Assembly: GCA_021613535.1 (NCBI GenBank)
Contig: CP075492.1
Coordinates: forward strand, 1,550,001 to 1,614,000
Source: Adineta vaga
Lineage: Eukaryota > Rotifera
Direction of reading: 5' to 3'
Length of the DNA stretch: 64,000 bases
In this document: one piece after another, positions 25,282 to 39,000 of the stretch
Numbering within the stretch: position 1 is the first letter of the stretch
Layout of the letters: each line of letters opens with the position of its first letter
Made by a program: the position numbers and the translations under genes
Notes under the pieces: model-generated
What the model was told of the DNA's origin: nothing
Databases searched by the model: none
The model's input: only the letters and a program-made list of their open reading frames with translations

Positions 25282-26941
25282 ATGCTTTCACGTAAACAAT
25301 TGACTGTAACAGTTCCAACAACTGTCCAAAATAAACAAGGTCTTGAAGCTTCAGGTCGAACAGAAGCTGTAGCTTCACTTGTTCAACAGCGGATATATTT
25401 ACATGAAAAGTTATATTTTAGTGATTCTAATATATCTGTTTACAACATATTGGTTCCACTGATGGTACAATGCGGCTCAGTATTAGTTGAACAGATCCAT
25501 TCATCGTTTGTAAAAATGATTCAGGAACAGGCAGTTCTTCGCTCATCAGTTCGCTACAATCCAGGGAATAATCAAGTCGAGCAATTGGTTCAAGATTTTG
25601 ATAAGGATATATATTCTTTTCAACATTCACATGGTATTTTGACACCTGAGCAACTTGATATTTTACTTACAAGTGAATTAACAGGCAAATACTTTGATGT
25701 CGAAAAGGGAAGAGTCACTAGGTGCCACGTAATCCAGCGAAATGTTGGCAACAGTGATATACTGTTACAGCAAGGCGATTGTGTTATTTTTAATATTCAT
25801 CACATTGCTCTCGATAACGTTTCACTTAAATTATTCGTTCAAGCATTTGAAAAAGCATGCTGGGCTGATAAGTCTGCTCAATCAATGTCAAAAGTACCAC
25901 AGTATATTGATTATACAATTTATGAGCAGGCATTGTTAGTGGACCCAAGTCCAAATGCAAAAATGAACAAAGCTCGTCTATTCTGGAACAATCTATTAGA
26001 TGGCTATGATTGGAATAAAGTACAAAATCTAATGCCAGATCAAGTGAGAAGTTCTCAAATACGGTCTGGCCATGCTTATTCAACAACATTTAATATCAGT
26101 GAACATGTTGTGAATGCAATGATGCAATTCTCTACAGCAAACAATCTAACTATGTTTGCATTGTCACTCGCCTGTTATTATGTGTTCCTATTCAAATTAA
26201 TCGATGATGATGATTTGTGTGTAGCAGGTGTTACAGCCAATCGATATGAACCAGAGTTTAAAGATATGATTGGCATGTTTGTCAATCTTCTTCCATATCG
26301 AATCCAAATGAGGCCAGCTGATTCATTTTATCATTTTGTTCAAAAAGTGCAACAGCTGAGCAATGACATTCTGCAATATTCTTATCTACCTTATCAAGAA
26401 ATTATCAATTCCAATGGGAAATCAGAACATAATTTACTACCCTCTACATCATTCAATTATGAATCAATTCTGTCTTTAACTCAGAAAACCACTGCGGAAA
26501 TAGCTGTCAATGAAAATTCTATTCTGTGTAGCTATTATGAAGAAGATCGCTCTCGCGGTAACGGCGTTACATTATTCGATATGACTATAACAATATCACA
26601 TAGTCATCGTGAGCGAAGAACAAAATGTTTTCTTGATTGTTCAATCGAAACATTTAAAACACAAACTGATGTCGATTTACTTGCAAAACGTTTTCATCAT
26701 ATGATAGAACAACTCTTCTGTGTACCTATGATCCATGAATCAATCGATCAATTATCTATTTTGCTTTCGAACAAGCAACAATTTTCGTATCATCTCAATG
26801 ATGCCGATAACTTTTCATCTACTTTTACATCAGGTACTAAATTTGTTACTTTCATGAATAAATTATTTCTTAGTTTACTAGATGACACTAACGATTTGGA
26901 AACAATTACCTTTCACAGACTGGCTGATATTATAGACGAAG
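25282..26941 (+). CDS. NRPS first exon: lone condensation domain (C0)
   Basis: From the ATG at 25,282 the frame runs 553 residues to the phase 1 donor GAAG|gtatgt. After about 37 residues the C1-type motif SLVQQRIYLHEK opens a condensation domain. The active-site motif is NIHHIALDN near residue 172, keeping the catalytic second His and the Asp but with Asn in place of the usual Gly. The latch-type motif IGMFVNLLPYR and the YSYLPYQEI stretch follow. No A or T domain precedes it, so it looks like a starter condensation domain that could accept an acyl chain, such as the upstream PKS product. It ends with the same ..DEG-donor as the C2 domains of the cassettes, so it corresponds to a C2. The alternative is that it is an internal exon of a PKS-NRPS fusion. 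Confidence 0.8.
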
Positions 26942-28470
26942 GTATGTAAATAAATATTACTTTCGCTACACTAACATCAATACAAATCAGTCATATAAAA
27001 TGAGCCAAACATATCAGCAAAAGAAACATGGCTCATTTCATATAGAAAGAACGGAGAAATCTAAATGCGAGTGCTAGAATTAACATTATTACTAGACTGT
27101 CAAAAAACATTCTATTTCCAAAACAGAAAAAAATTACTCAGAACTCAGAGATATCATTTCCGTAACAGAACAATTATGTTTTGTTTTGAGGGTTTTAACC
27201 TCCGATTTATAAGTACTTGTTCCATTTTAAGAGTAATAATTCTGGATTTTTGGTATTATTGTTCGATTAGAAGAACGATACATACGATATCAAAACGCTA
27301 TATATTCACAATAGGAGTAGTATGAATTACTGGACTCTACTTGAGCTCACTTCACATTATCATAAACGAATGATATTGCTTATTCAAATTTAGTATGATA
27401 ACGAAAAGTAGTCTTATAAACATTGTTATCATAATAACAACAGAATATGTCAAAAGATAATATTTTGATCTGTTCTTTGTAGCAGTCTAATTGGATCTAT
27501 TGTTATTAATTGCAAATCTAAATGATAGAATAGCAGACATAATTGTTACAATCTAACAATGTGCACGTTTACCAATTCGACAAAAATAAATAGTTAGATG
27601 CGAATCTAGTTATATATGGCAGATACTACACAATAAACGCGCATAAGTTTATTCATTATTCTATCAATCAAACTATGTTAATTGATTTTATAAATAAGAT
27701 TTGTATAAAAGAGTTGAAAACGAAAATATGTTGAAAGTTCTAAAACTTCAAGCTCCCTGCATTTCTACACTTTCACTCTTAACCTTATTTAGACTTTCAT
27801 TAGTACCCTTTCTGGCTATTTCTTGGGTAAAGATATAAGACATAAACAGATAATCTATCTATCTTTTTATTTCATCCAAAGAAATCGCATCTATACTGTG
27901 TCTGCCTCATTCTTATACAGCACTTGAAACGTACAGTATTACTTTAGAGAAAAACAATAACTTCCACAGACAACTTATGAAAAGAAGGCGAAAATCAGTA
28001 CTAAGCATGAGCACATGTGTCAAAGTATGATGCGAAGCGAAGTAGAGAGATGAAGTGTTGTATAGCTGATATGTTGTGTTAGAAAAAAGCATCAATATAT
28101 GAGGAGAAAAAGAAACGACAACTGTATACGACGGACAGGATCCTAAAATCAGCAAATCAAGTATTCGGTGCTTTATTGGAATGTTTTTTGGAGCACAGCT
28201 ATAATCGATTTCAATACTAGGTCGAGGGAGGTCCAGAAGAGTACTGCGCTACTTGATTTCAACTTTCTCAAAATTCAGGATCAAAATCAAAATTCACTTA
28301 TTTTCGAACAACTCATCAGTCACAACCACATTAGCTATCCCTTGAATCAATATTCAATCAACTCTTAAATAGAGAGAGTATATCAAATAATACTTAGCCA
28401 AAATGTTATATTGTGCTCTCTACGATAGTAATACTTCCATTGTTTTGCAAATCATGTATAACCATTTTAG
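26942..28470 (+). other. Long phase 1 intron before cassette 1, holding an LTR fragment
   Basis: The donor at 26,942 (gtatgt) and acceptor ending at 28,470 (accattttag) bound a 1529-bp intron. Joining gives GAAG+CGCCC, in frame into APASYAQGR. It contains a diverged LTR piece (about 27,835-28,100, listed separately). The last 200 bp resemble the same position before cassettes 2 and 5. Confidence 0.75.
27835..28100. mobile_element. Diverged solo LTR fragment
   Basis: The stretch TTTTATTTCATCCAAAGAAATCGCATCTATACTGT and following sequence matches the LTR at 45,690-45,940 with many substitutions, through CTTATACAG, ACGTACAGTAT and CTAAGCATGAGCACATG. Neither LTR end nor any internal sequence is present, so it is probably an old solo LTR fragment of a related family, in the same orientation as the LTRs at 45,651 and 52,811. 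Confidence 0.65.
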
Positions 28471-31400
28471 CGCCCGCATCATATGCGCAAGGTCGTATTT
28501 GGCTCGATGAACAAATGCGATTCGATCCTGATCATCCACAAGTGGCAATCTATAACATGCCTTTCGTTTATCACCTCTCTCCAAACAATACCATATCAGT
28601 TAAACAATTACAGCATGCACTCTATCTTACTGTCAACAAACATCTTTCACTTCATACAGCATTCATCTTCGACAAGGATAAAAATATATTGATGCAACGA
28701 GTTATGCAAGTAAATAAAAACCAGAAGACACTATTTGCGTTTATTGAGAGTATTTATGAAACACAAGAACAACTCAACAATATCATTCGCGAAACGAAAT
28801 GCTCAACTCTTCAATCTTGCTCAAGGTCTTGTCTTTCGATGTCATCTTGTTTATTACAAACAAATATCTTTCGAAATGCTACTCTCAGAGAAAGATGTAA
28901 TCATCTTCAACTTTCATCATGCAGTATTTGATTTTCCATCAATGAACATATTTGTTCACGATCTTAATCAAGCATATATAACAGGTCAACTACTTGATGG
29001 CAATAATGAAACTAATCTTCGTTATCTCGATTGTAAGTATACACACTTATTGCACTTTTCTCTTTCTCATATGTCAATCATCGTCATTTTCTAGATGCTG
29101 CCATCGAACAACAAATACCAATGACTGGCGCACAAATGTTTTGGCTTGATACTCTACATAATAGTAAACTTGATCAATCTCTTTCATTGCCATACGACCG
29201 ATATCGTCTTGCAAATGAACATCGAACTGGTCGTGGAACATCGATTTCTTTTGATTTTGGACAAGATCTTTCACGTTACTTTCTTTCGTATGCATCGACA
29301 AATAACATGTCACTTGAATATTTGTCACTCATCACTTACTTCATCTTCTTATTCAAATTAACTAATGGAGAAAAAGACCTATGTATTGGAATGAACACAG
29401 AGGGACGTTATCGAGATGAACTTCAATCAATCATTGGAATGTTCGTGAATGCTACTCCTCTACGATGTCAACTTAATCCTCATTTAACCTTTCACACCTT
29501 CTTCGAACAAATGCGATCATTGATCAGCAATACTATGAAATATTCATATTTTCCACTCCAGCGTATTCTTGCTCAACATCCTCATCTATCAAATCCTGCA
29601 TTTCTTGATACATCATTCGAGTTTATAGCATCTATGGCAAATGTTGATGAAAACAAAATAATGCTTGGCGATAATGCACTTATTTTAGCACCATATTCGA
29701 TTGAGATTAGTGAAGATGAAATCATGAGTAAATTTGATTTCATTCTTAGTTTTAATTATAATTCCAATCTGAATGAACTCTCGTGTAAAATCGATGCATC
29801 ATTAGATTTGTTTCACGTAGAAACTGTCACTAAGATTTCACAACAATTTCATTCAATGTTACATCAATTATCTACATCTATTTATAGTCAATCGAAGAAA
29901 CCACTCTATGAGTTGTCAATAACATTACCCTATGAACATTTACTTCTACAATCAATGAATAATACAGAAATATCATTTCCATCTGTCAAATGTATTCATC
30001 ATGAATTTGCTTTAAAGGCGATCACATATCCACAAAAACTGGCTGTTGAATTAGATGAACAATCGTTGACATATTGTGAACTGTTATATTATGTTCAAGT
30101 GTTATCTTTGAATCTTCTAAATGAGTATCATATCTCTCCAGGTGAAATCATTTGTCAGTGTGTTGAGAGAAGTATATCAATGGTAAGTTGATGAATGAGA
30201 GAAGTATCTGTTCATGTTGATGTGAGATTATTGTTTGATATCCAGGTTATTGGGATGATGGCGATTGAAATGGCAGGTGGTGTATATTGTCCATTATCAC
30301 CTCGAGATCCACCACATCGCCTACATATGCTTGTAGACCAAACACAAAGCCGATTTGTGCTTGTTCATTGGTTAACAAACAAAAAGATACATCATGAAAT
30401 TATCATGATCAATATTGATATGATATTAACTAATAATGAAATACAAAATGCTATAGGCTTTGACCATTTGTCAAACATCGTAGTGACACGAGAAAATATT
30501 GCATACATCATTTTTACAAGTGGCTCAACTGGAGTACCGAAAGCGGTTCGTTGTTGCTTATTTCTTTTTGTTGAAACAATCGTTTTCTCTTTCACTTTAG
30601 GCCCAAGTACGACATGGGAATTTCAATGAATGCATGCATTCTTTGACCTTTATAAATTCGTTTAATGAAAATGATACAGCACTACAAATGGCACGATGTT
30701 CATTCGATATTCATGTTCAAGAAATACTTGGCATTTTATCGAAAGGTGGTTCCTTGATTATGCTTCGTCCTGGAGGAACTATTGATTTTGATTATTCATC
30801 CAAAGTGTTATACAACAAACAAATTACATACATGCACACTGTTCCAAGTTTGCTTTTTCATTTCTTCACTTTTATCAATCAACATGACAAGGGTCATGTT
30901 ATAAAATATCTTCGATCACTTTGCAGCAGTGGTAAGTTGATCAGTATATAGATATTTAGATGGGGCGGTCTACTCCGTATGTAGTCATTGCTACAGTCGT
31001 TTTGTCACTGCGCGATTTTGAGTCAATGGATAAAGGACTACAAAAATTACATACTGTGATAATATGACTGAATACAGTGTTATTTTCATGCACTGCCAGT
31101 CTCTATTTATGGGCAGGAGACCTACAGGCGTATGACGAAACGTACCGTTATATCTATCTATTCACATATTTTATCTGATTCAATTTTCTTTTTTAAAAGG
31201 AGAACCATTTAATGCCAAATTAATACATTTAATTGAAAACATCAACATATTAAAATGTAATGTTTGGAATTTATATGGTCCAGCGGAGGCAACCATTGAT
31301 TGTACTGTTCATGTTATAAATCATACAATCGACGCTGAAAACATCCCGATAGGTAAACCACTTTCAAACTATTGTCATTCAGTTTTGGATGAACATTGGC

Positions 31401-33717
31401 AAAGTGTATTGATAAACCAAGAAGGAGAGCTACTTGTTGGAGGAGTAGGCGTCTTTGCTGGTTATCTTGGCCGTGACAATTTAACATCGAAAGGGATGGT
31501 TTATATCAATGATGTGTTGTTTTATCGAACTGGTGATCTTGTCAAGATAGATCATCATAATCTTATTCGATATCAAGGAAGAAAAGATTTTCAAATCAAA
31601 TTACATGGACAAAGAATTGAACTTGGTGAAATTGAACGATGTCTACTGAGTATATCATCCATCTCAGCTTGTGTTGTCATCAAATGGGGTGAAGATCATC
31701 TTGTTGCTTATGTTCAAAGTTCAGTCATAAATGAGAAGGAATTACTTGACCATTGCCAATCACATCTTCCACCACATATGATTCCATCTCGCTTCATTAT
31801 TCTTGATAAATTACCTCTAAATGCAAATGGAAAAATTGATCGGAAACGTCTTCCATCACCTGATTTGGCCTCATTGACTATGTCACACGATAATTCGGTT
31901 GATGCTCCATTCAATGAATTAGAATGTCGTATATGTGATGTTTGGCGACAAGTTCTAAATTATAAAGGAGATAATATTTCGAGAACTACGAACTTTTTTA
32001 CCATTGGTGGTCATTCACTCTTATTCATTGAACTTTATCATCGTTATCAATCATTGTTTAATTTTGATACTCACAAACTTTTGATGAGCTCCTTTCTTCA
32101 GCAACCAACTATATTTCAACATTCACAACTACTTCAAACAATTACAAACAATGATGTGCAAGCAACAATATGGCATCCATTGCATATTAATCGAAGTAAG
32201 TGTATTTACAGGAAAATTATTCAATAAACTCATATATTCTTTTGTTTATTCTATAGGTATTGCTTCTTTTGCCCAAGAACGAATCTCTCTTGATGAGCAA
32301 GTTCGTTTTTCAAATCGTATCGGTATTTATAATGAACTTATTGTACTGAGAGTTGCTCATGGATCATTATCCTTAACACGTTTAACGGAAACTTTTCAAT
32401 ATATCTTGAGCAAATATAAAATATTACGTACATCTATCAAGTTTAACACTAATAATGGCGTCTTAGAACAATATATTAAAGATAATGATAACACATTCAC
32501 AATAGTGGCGAATCAAACTTTCGAAGATGAAAATGAACTTCAAAATATAATTATTCAAATAACTTTTGATCCTCATTTGTTTGATTTGTCAATAGGTCGT
32601 GTTTTTCATTGTCAAATACTTCAACATCAGAACTCAGTAAACAAAATTAATGATAATCAACTAGTTAAAAGTTCTGATGTTCTAGTCATTGCTTTTCATC
32701 ATGCAGCATATGATCGATCATGTAGACCGATTTTTTTTAGTGATTTCTGCTTTGCTTATAATAATGCTGCAGAATGGTCAAAGAAAGACGATGAAGAAGC
32801 ATTACAATATATTGATTATACTATACATGAACGTCAAATTGACATGACATCATCACAAGAATTTTGGTCTTCACAATTAAAAACATATGATTTTCAACAT
32901 CCATTATTATTACCGTATGATCGATCTCGTTCATCCATTCACCAGCGATCTGGTTTAGCTTCTACCATTCATATCACACTTAACAATCATATAACTACAT
33001 CGTTTGTAAATTATGCATCATCACATCATCTTACACTTTTTCAACTTGGATTATCCATATTTTATGTATTTCTATTTCGATTAACTCGTGACGATGATCT
33101 ATGCATTTCTTGTCTTAATGCCAATCGATATCGAGCTGAATTGCAGAATATAATAGGAATGTTTGTTTCGACACTACCATATCGTTGTCAACTTGATCAT
33201 CAATTGCCGTTTAATGAATTTGTTTACTATGTAAAGGAAATGTGTTTATCAATTCTTGAACATTCTCATTATCCACTTCAACATATTGTCAATGATTTTC
33301 ATCTTAATCATTCTAATGTTGAATTTCTTGAAATATTGTTCGATTTTATTACTTTGTCCAATGATACAAATTATTCATTGATGCATGATATAAAATTAGA
33401 ATCATTACTAATAGGACAATCGTATGAATTAGCTAAATTTGATTTTATGTTAACATTTATTTATAATCCAACATTTGAAGATGGCACATTATCATTTAGC
33501 TTGACTGTTTCTGATGATTTATTTGATAAGAGATCTGTTGCAAATACAGCTGAACGATTTTCATATTGTATAGAACAATTGTTTCAACCGAATAAAATAG
33601 TGAATGATGTGGACATCAGTGTTACGACTGTATCGAAACTTAGTCTTATATTGCCGAAGGAGGTGAAGGAAACTGATAATGTTATATTTCAGCGACAATC
33701 AAACATTATGTTTGAAG
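28471..33717 (+). CDS. NRPS cassette 1: C1-A-T-C2 (frameshifted in C1)
   Basis: The exons are 28,471-29,032, 29,095-30,182, 30,246-30,545, 30,601-30,931, 31,200-32,195 and 32,257-33,717. C1 opens with APASYAQGRIWLDEQ and has the active site NFHHAVFDF. The A domain shows IIFTSGSTGVPK (A3), NLYGPAEATID (A5), FYRTGD (A7), LHGQRIELGE (A8) and NANGKIDRK (A10, with its lysine). By alignment to GrsA the specificity positions read D-I-Q-H-C-S-L-I-D; the substrate is not assigned. The T domain has FFTIGGHSLL with the pantetheine Ser. C2 opens with SIASFAQERISLDEQ and has AFHHAAYDR. Compared with cassette 2, five bases are missing in C1 at about 28,791-28,795, which breaks the frame. With them the length would be divisible by three. 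All other exons are open, so the lesion is either recent or a sequencing error. Confidence 0.85.
30932..31199 (+). other. Expanded intron 4 of cassette 1
   Basis: This intron is 268 bp, whereas the same intron is 49-58 bp in cassettes 2, 3 and 4. The extra 210 bp or so (GATGGGGCGGTC to ACGTACCG) are more GC-rich than the surroundings and look like an insertion. No terminal repeats are obvious. Confidence 0.6.
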
Positions 33718-36057
33718 GTAGTTTGCTCGTTTCTGTTTTTTGTCCTGTTGAAGATACATACTTTATTCAAGAAAGCTCTTCGGAATGTCCTGTAATCGGT
33801 AGATATACACCCTAAAAAAGTTGGTACCCTATGAAAGCTTTCAAAAAGGCTCTGTATATGTCAGAAAGCTCTCTAATGCGTTTAAATGTCAAAAGTAACA
33901 GTTATTGAAATCTGTGAACATCTGAGTTTCTTAGATTGCTTTTAGGATGAAAACCATCCTACACGAAACCTTTTAAAGTTGGGTGAAGCAAAGAAGGAGA
34001 TTCTGCAGGAGAATCCGCATTGCTAAAGGTTCTTTATTAAATCCACAGGCTGTGGACAAAATTCCGTCGATTTTGCGGGTATTTTTTACGAAACTTTTCA
34101 ACTTAATAGGAAGTTTTGAAGGTTTCTAGTTTTACACGCCATATTTGTGAAGACTTTCATATGATATGGATCTGCTTTAGAGTTTACTTTTTCCTATCGA
34201 AACTGTATTAGGTTACGTTCGTTTGATTAATTTGAGCGTCCCAGAAAATAAAAAGTTTATCTAGTTTTACTTTCCGATGGAGATTCTATTATCTTTCACA
34301 TCTTTTTTCGTCTGACATAAGAAATATGAAAGGATTAACATAAGTATAGTTACAATGTGAGTGAAAATGAAACATTCTCTATGGAAAAGAGTAACAGGAT
34401 AATTACCAGTTTTTGAAGTTCCATATGTCTTTAACACGTTGTTGTGTTATTAATGTATCAAAAAACAATTACAAGAAAACGCGACAGGTATTTGATGCAC
34501 ATTTCGATGTGCGTACTTCTGATAGTTTTAAAGTTTAACCCACCGTAAAATACTAGACATTTTGTTCTCAGTATTGTAAGTTTGAATAAAAAATAAGGAA
34601 ATTGCTCTCTTTGTCTGATGTTCACTTGCTCATTTGCTCTGAATCGATCAGACTTTAGTAATAAAGAGCGCATCCATAGATGAGCTTCTAAAGGCATGGT
34701 TATAGTCTAAGTGGACTACTAATGTGAGTATAGACATTGGTGTAGACTGTGTAGTGTGTATAAATATCTACTGATAATGATCAAGGCTTTGCGAGTACGT
34801 GCATCTGTGAAGCTGGCTCTACGATAATACGAACGTCTAGTAAAATGCATCACTTCGTACATACGATTTTGCTAAATTTTCAATAATAAAATTCTTTTCT
34901 TCGGTTTTCACCGCCATTCCCACAATAAAAGCTATGTGAAATACTAAAACCAACTCCGTATTAGAAGCCCCCTCTCAGGTGACCAATGTGTACTCTGTAA
35001 AAAGAACCGGGTGATAGTGAACCATCAAAGGTTTTAGCGACGATCCAGAACCTTTTTTAATGGTTCTAGAATAAGAATCTAAAACCTTTTTTAGTTCCGC
35101 AAGTCTCGCCAAACCATTTAAAGTTCTAGATTTTTTTGCTCGAACCTAAAGAGGTTCTGAAAATGGTATCGAAAAAAAGGTTCAGTGTATCAACTTTGTT
35201 TTTACAGAGTATAGCGCATTAGAGGCCCCCTGAATTTTAAAAACTTTTTGGATGGTTTTTGAGGATCTAAATTAGTTTTTTTACAGCGAATTTTGAGAAA
35301 TAAAAAGGGTTTGATGTTAAAAAAGTAGCAAAACTTCAAAGAACGATTGACAGTCTCTCAAAGATCTGTAAAAAACTCCAAGAACTTTATTACTTGGAGT
35401 TTTCGAAAAAATGAAGGGACATACTAGGAGCCCCATCCAGTAATTTCTTACGCTTGCCACATAAAAATTTCTCGGGGACTTCTAATATGGGGAGGGGTTT
35501 AGCATATCCACAACAAAAAGGATCAAGGATCTTGCCACAAGTCTTATGATACGGTTTTCTCATTGATATTTGTGAAAAAAAAACATGTATAATGTCAACA
35601 CGTGTTGACATATTCGCTACCGTAATAAAACTGTCGACTACATGAACAATGACGAATAATTTCATTCACTACAAGCAGTATGTAAATACAATGTGCTTAG
35701 TGCTGTTATAATCATTTTCTTCAGTTTTCTTAAGTCGGTGAAACACGTACTCAATGCTTTAATGCATTCAATGTTAGAGCACATCTATAAACCCTTCCGC
35801 CATTCGACAAACTATAGTCCAAAAGACCGACGCCTTACCTGTGTTTAACTTTTTCATACTTCAAGCTCACAAAATAATGTGCAGTTCTTCTAAACAACTC
35901 ATCTTTAAACCCAGCAGTTAACTACCACTTACACGACCACTGAATCTACTTTAGGAGAAAGAGGCTACATAAAATAATCAGCACACAAAGTATTAAACAG
36001 TGTTCCCTTCATCATCCATGCTCCTATTGTTACACAAACCTACTATAATTATTGCAG
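33718..36057 (+). other. Long phase 1 intron between cassettes 1 and 2
   Basis: The donor gtagtt at 33,718 and acceptor attgcag ending at 36,057 bound 2340 bp. Splicing gives GAAG+CACCA, in frame. It holds a small inverted-terminal element at 34,991-35,211; otherwise no coding content is seen. The 3' end resembles the introns before cassettes 1 and 5. Confidence 0.75.
34991..35211. mobile_element. Small TIR element (MITE)
   Basis: TACTCTGTAAAAA at 34,991-35,003 is the exact inverse of TTTTTACAGAGTA at 35,199-35,211. If the outermost TA on each side is a target duplication, the element has 11-bp TIRs, as in Tc1/mariner-derived MITEs. The interior is rich in AACCTTTT and GGTTCT motifs. No ORF is present. 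Confidence 0.65.
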
Positions 36058-39000
36058 CACCAACATCCCATGCACAAGGTCGTATTTGGCTCGATGAACA
36101 AATGCGATTCGATCCTGATCATCCACAAGTGGCAATCTATAACATGCCTTTCGTTTATCATCTTTCTCCAAACAATACCATATCAGTTAAACAATTACAG
36201 CATGCACTCTATCTTACTGTCAACAAACATCTTTCACTTCATACAGCATTCATCTTCGACAAGGATAAGAATATATTGATGCAACGAGTTATGCAAGTAA
36301 ATAAAAACCAGAAGACACTATTTGCGTTTATTGAGAGTATTTATGAAACACAAGAACAACTCAACAATATCATTCACGAAGAGAAACGAAATGCTCAACT
36401 CTTCAATCTTGCTCAAGGTCTTGTCTTTCGATGTCATCTTGTTTATTACAAACAAATCTCTTCTGAAATGCTACTTTCGGAGAAAGATGTAATCATCTTC
36501 AATTTTCATCATGCAGCATTTGATTTTCCATCAATGAACATATTTGTTCATGATCTTAATCAAGCATATATAACAGGTCAACTACTTGATGGCAATAATG
36601 AAACTAATCTTCGTTATCTTGATTGTAAATATACACACTTATTGCACTTTTCTCTTTCTCATATGTCAATCATCGTCATTTTCTAGATGCTGCCATCGAA
36701 CAACAAATACCAATGACTGGTGCGCAAATGTTTTGGCTTGATACTCTACATAATAGTAAACTTGATCAATCTCTTTCATTACCATACGATCGATATCGTC
36801 TTGCAAATGAACATCGAACTGGTTGTGGAACATCGATTTCTTTTGATTTCGGACAAGATCTTTCACATTACTTTCTTTCGTATGCATCGACAAATAACAT
36901 GTCACTTGAATATTTGTCACTCATCACTTACTTCATCTTCTTATTCAAATTAACTAATGGAGAAAAAGATCTATGTATTGGAATGAACACAGAGGGACGT
37001 TATCGAGATGAACTTCGATCGATCATTGGAATGTTTGTGAATGCTATTCCTCTACGATGTCAACTTAATCCTCATTCAACCTTTCATACCTTCTTCGAAC
37101 AAATGCGATCAGTGATCAGCAATACTATGAAATATTCATATTTTCCACTCCAGCGTATTCTTGCTCAACATCCTCATCTATCAAATCCTGCATTTCTTGA
37201 TACATCATTCGAGTTTATAGCATCTATGACAAATGTTGATGAAAACAAAATAATGCTCGGTGATAATGCACTTATTTTAGCACCATATTCGATTGAGATT
37301 AGTGAAGATGAAATCATGAGTAAATTTGATTTCATTCTTAGTTTTAATTATAATTCCAATCTGAATGAACTCTCGTGTAAAATCGATGCATCATTAGATT
37401 TGTTTCACGTAGAAACTGTCACTAAGATTTCACAACAATTTCATTTCATGTTATATCAATTATCTACATCTCTTTATAGTCAATCGAAGAAACCACTCTA
37501 TGAGTTGTCAATAACATTACCCCATGAACATTTACTTGTACAATCAATGAATAATACAGAAATATCATTTCCATCTGTCAAATGTATTCATCAGGAATTT
37601 GCTTTAAAAGCGATCACGTATTCACAAAAACTGGCTGTTGAATTAGATGAACAATCGTTGACATATTGTGAATTGTTATATTATGTTCAGGTATTATCTT
37701 TGAATCTTCTAAATGAGTATCATATCTCTCCAGGTGAAATCATTTGTCAGTGTGTTGAGAGAAGTATTTCGATGGTAAGTTGATGAATGAGAGAAGTATC
37801 TGTTCATGTTGATGTGAGATTATTGTTTGATATCCAGGTTATTGGGATGATGGCGATTGAAATGGCAGGTGGTGTATATTGTCCATTATCACCTCGAGAT
37901 CCAGAAGATCGTTTGTATAAATTGATCGAACAAACTCAAAGTCGACTTGTTCTTGTGCATTCATTGACTAAGTCCAAGTTCAATCATGATATTGTCATAT
38001 TGCATATTGATGCACTCTCAATTGTCGACGTCGTTTTAAATAATATTGTTGATAATGGATTAATAAATGTCATTGTAACACCTGATAGTGTAGCTTATAT
38101 CATTTTTACAAGTGGTTCAACTGGGATACCGAAAGCAGTTCGTATATAGATATGTCTTGAAAATATCTTTTACTTCTGTTTTTCGTAGGTTCAAATTCGA
38201 CATCAAAATTTCTATCAATATATGCATTCTTTGATTTGTGCAAAAACATACACTGAAGATGACGTCGTTATACAAATGTCACGATGTTCATTTGATGTTC
38301 ATCTTCAAGAAATATTTGGTGTATTGATGGTGGGGGCTGCAGTGATTATGCTTCATCCGAAGGGTATTTTCGATTTTGAATATCTGTCACAAGTCTTAGA
38401 TGAGAAACAGGTGACATATATGGAGAGTGTACCTAGTCTACTTTACACTTTTCTCACTTATGTTGACAAGTATCTTTCTGGTAATGGTATCAAATATCTG
38501 CGATCCATTTGCAGTGGTGGTAAGTGATGAACAATAACATATATTAAGATGTTAACATTATATTTTGATTTTCCTAGGCGAATCATTTTCTCCGAAATTG
38601 ATCGGTTTATTCAGTGAGACAAGTACACAAAATTGTTCTATATACAATTCATATGGCCCATCTGAAGTAACAATAAGTTCTACTTTTTTCTCGATCGATA
38701 TACACAATCACACGAATACGGTACCAATTGGCGTACCATATCCTACATATCTTTGTGCTATTTTGGATGAATCTTTTCAAAATACTGTTGTCAACAAAGA
38801 AGGGGAACTATTTATAGGAGGAGTAGGTGTCTTTGCTGGTTATCTTGATCGTGATGATTTGACATCGAAGGTACTCATCTATATTGATGATGAATTATTC
38901 TATCGAACTGGTGATCTTGTCAAGATAGATCATCATAATCTTATTCGATATCAAGGAAGAAAAGATTTTCAAATCAAATTACATGGACAAAGAATTGAAC

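Noticed and set aside
29074-29328. Minus-strand ORF repeated at 36,666-36,920 with a similar protein
   Set aside because: It lies antisense to the C1 exon in cassettes 1 and 2. The similarity only reflects the duplication of the sense exon; no conserved domain is seen.
32257-33717. C2 domains as epimerisation domains
   Set aside because: The position after T would fit, but the start motif (ASFAQERI-type) is that of condensation domains. Kept as an open alternative, not used as the call.
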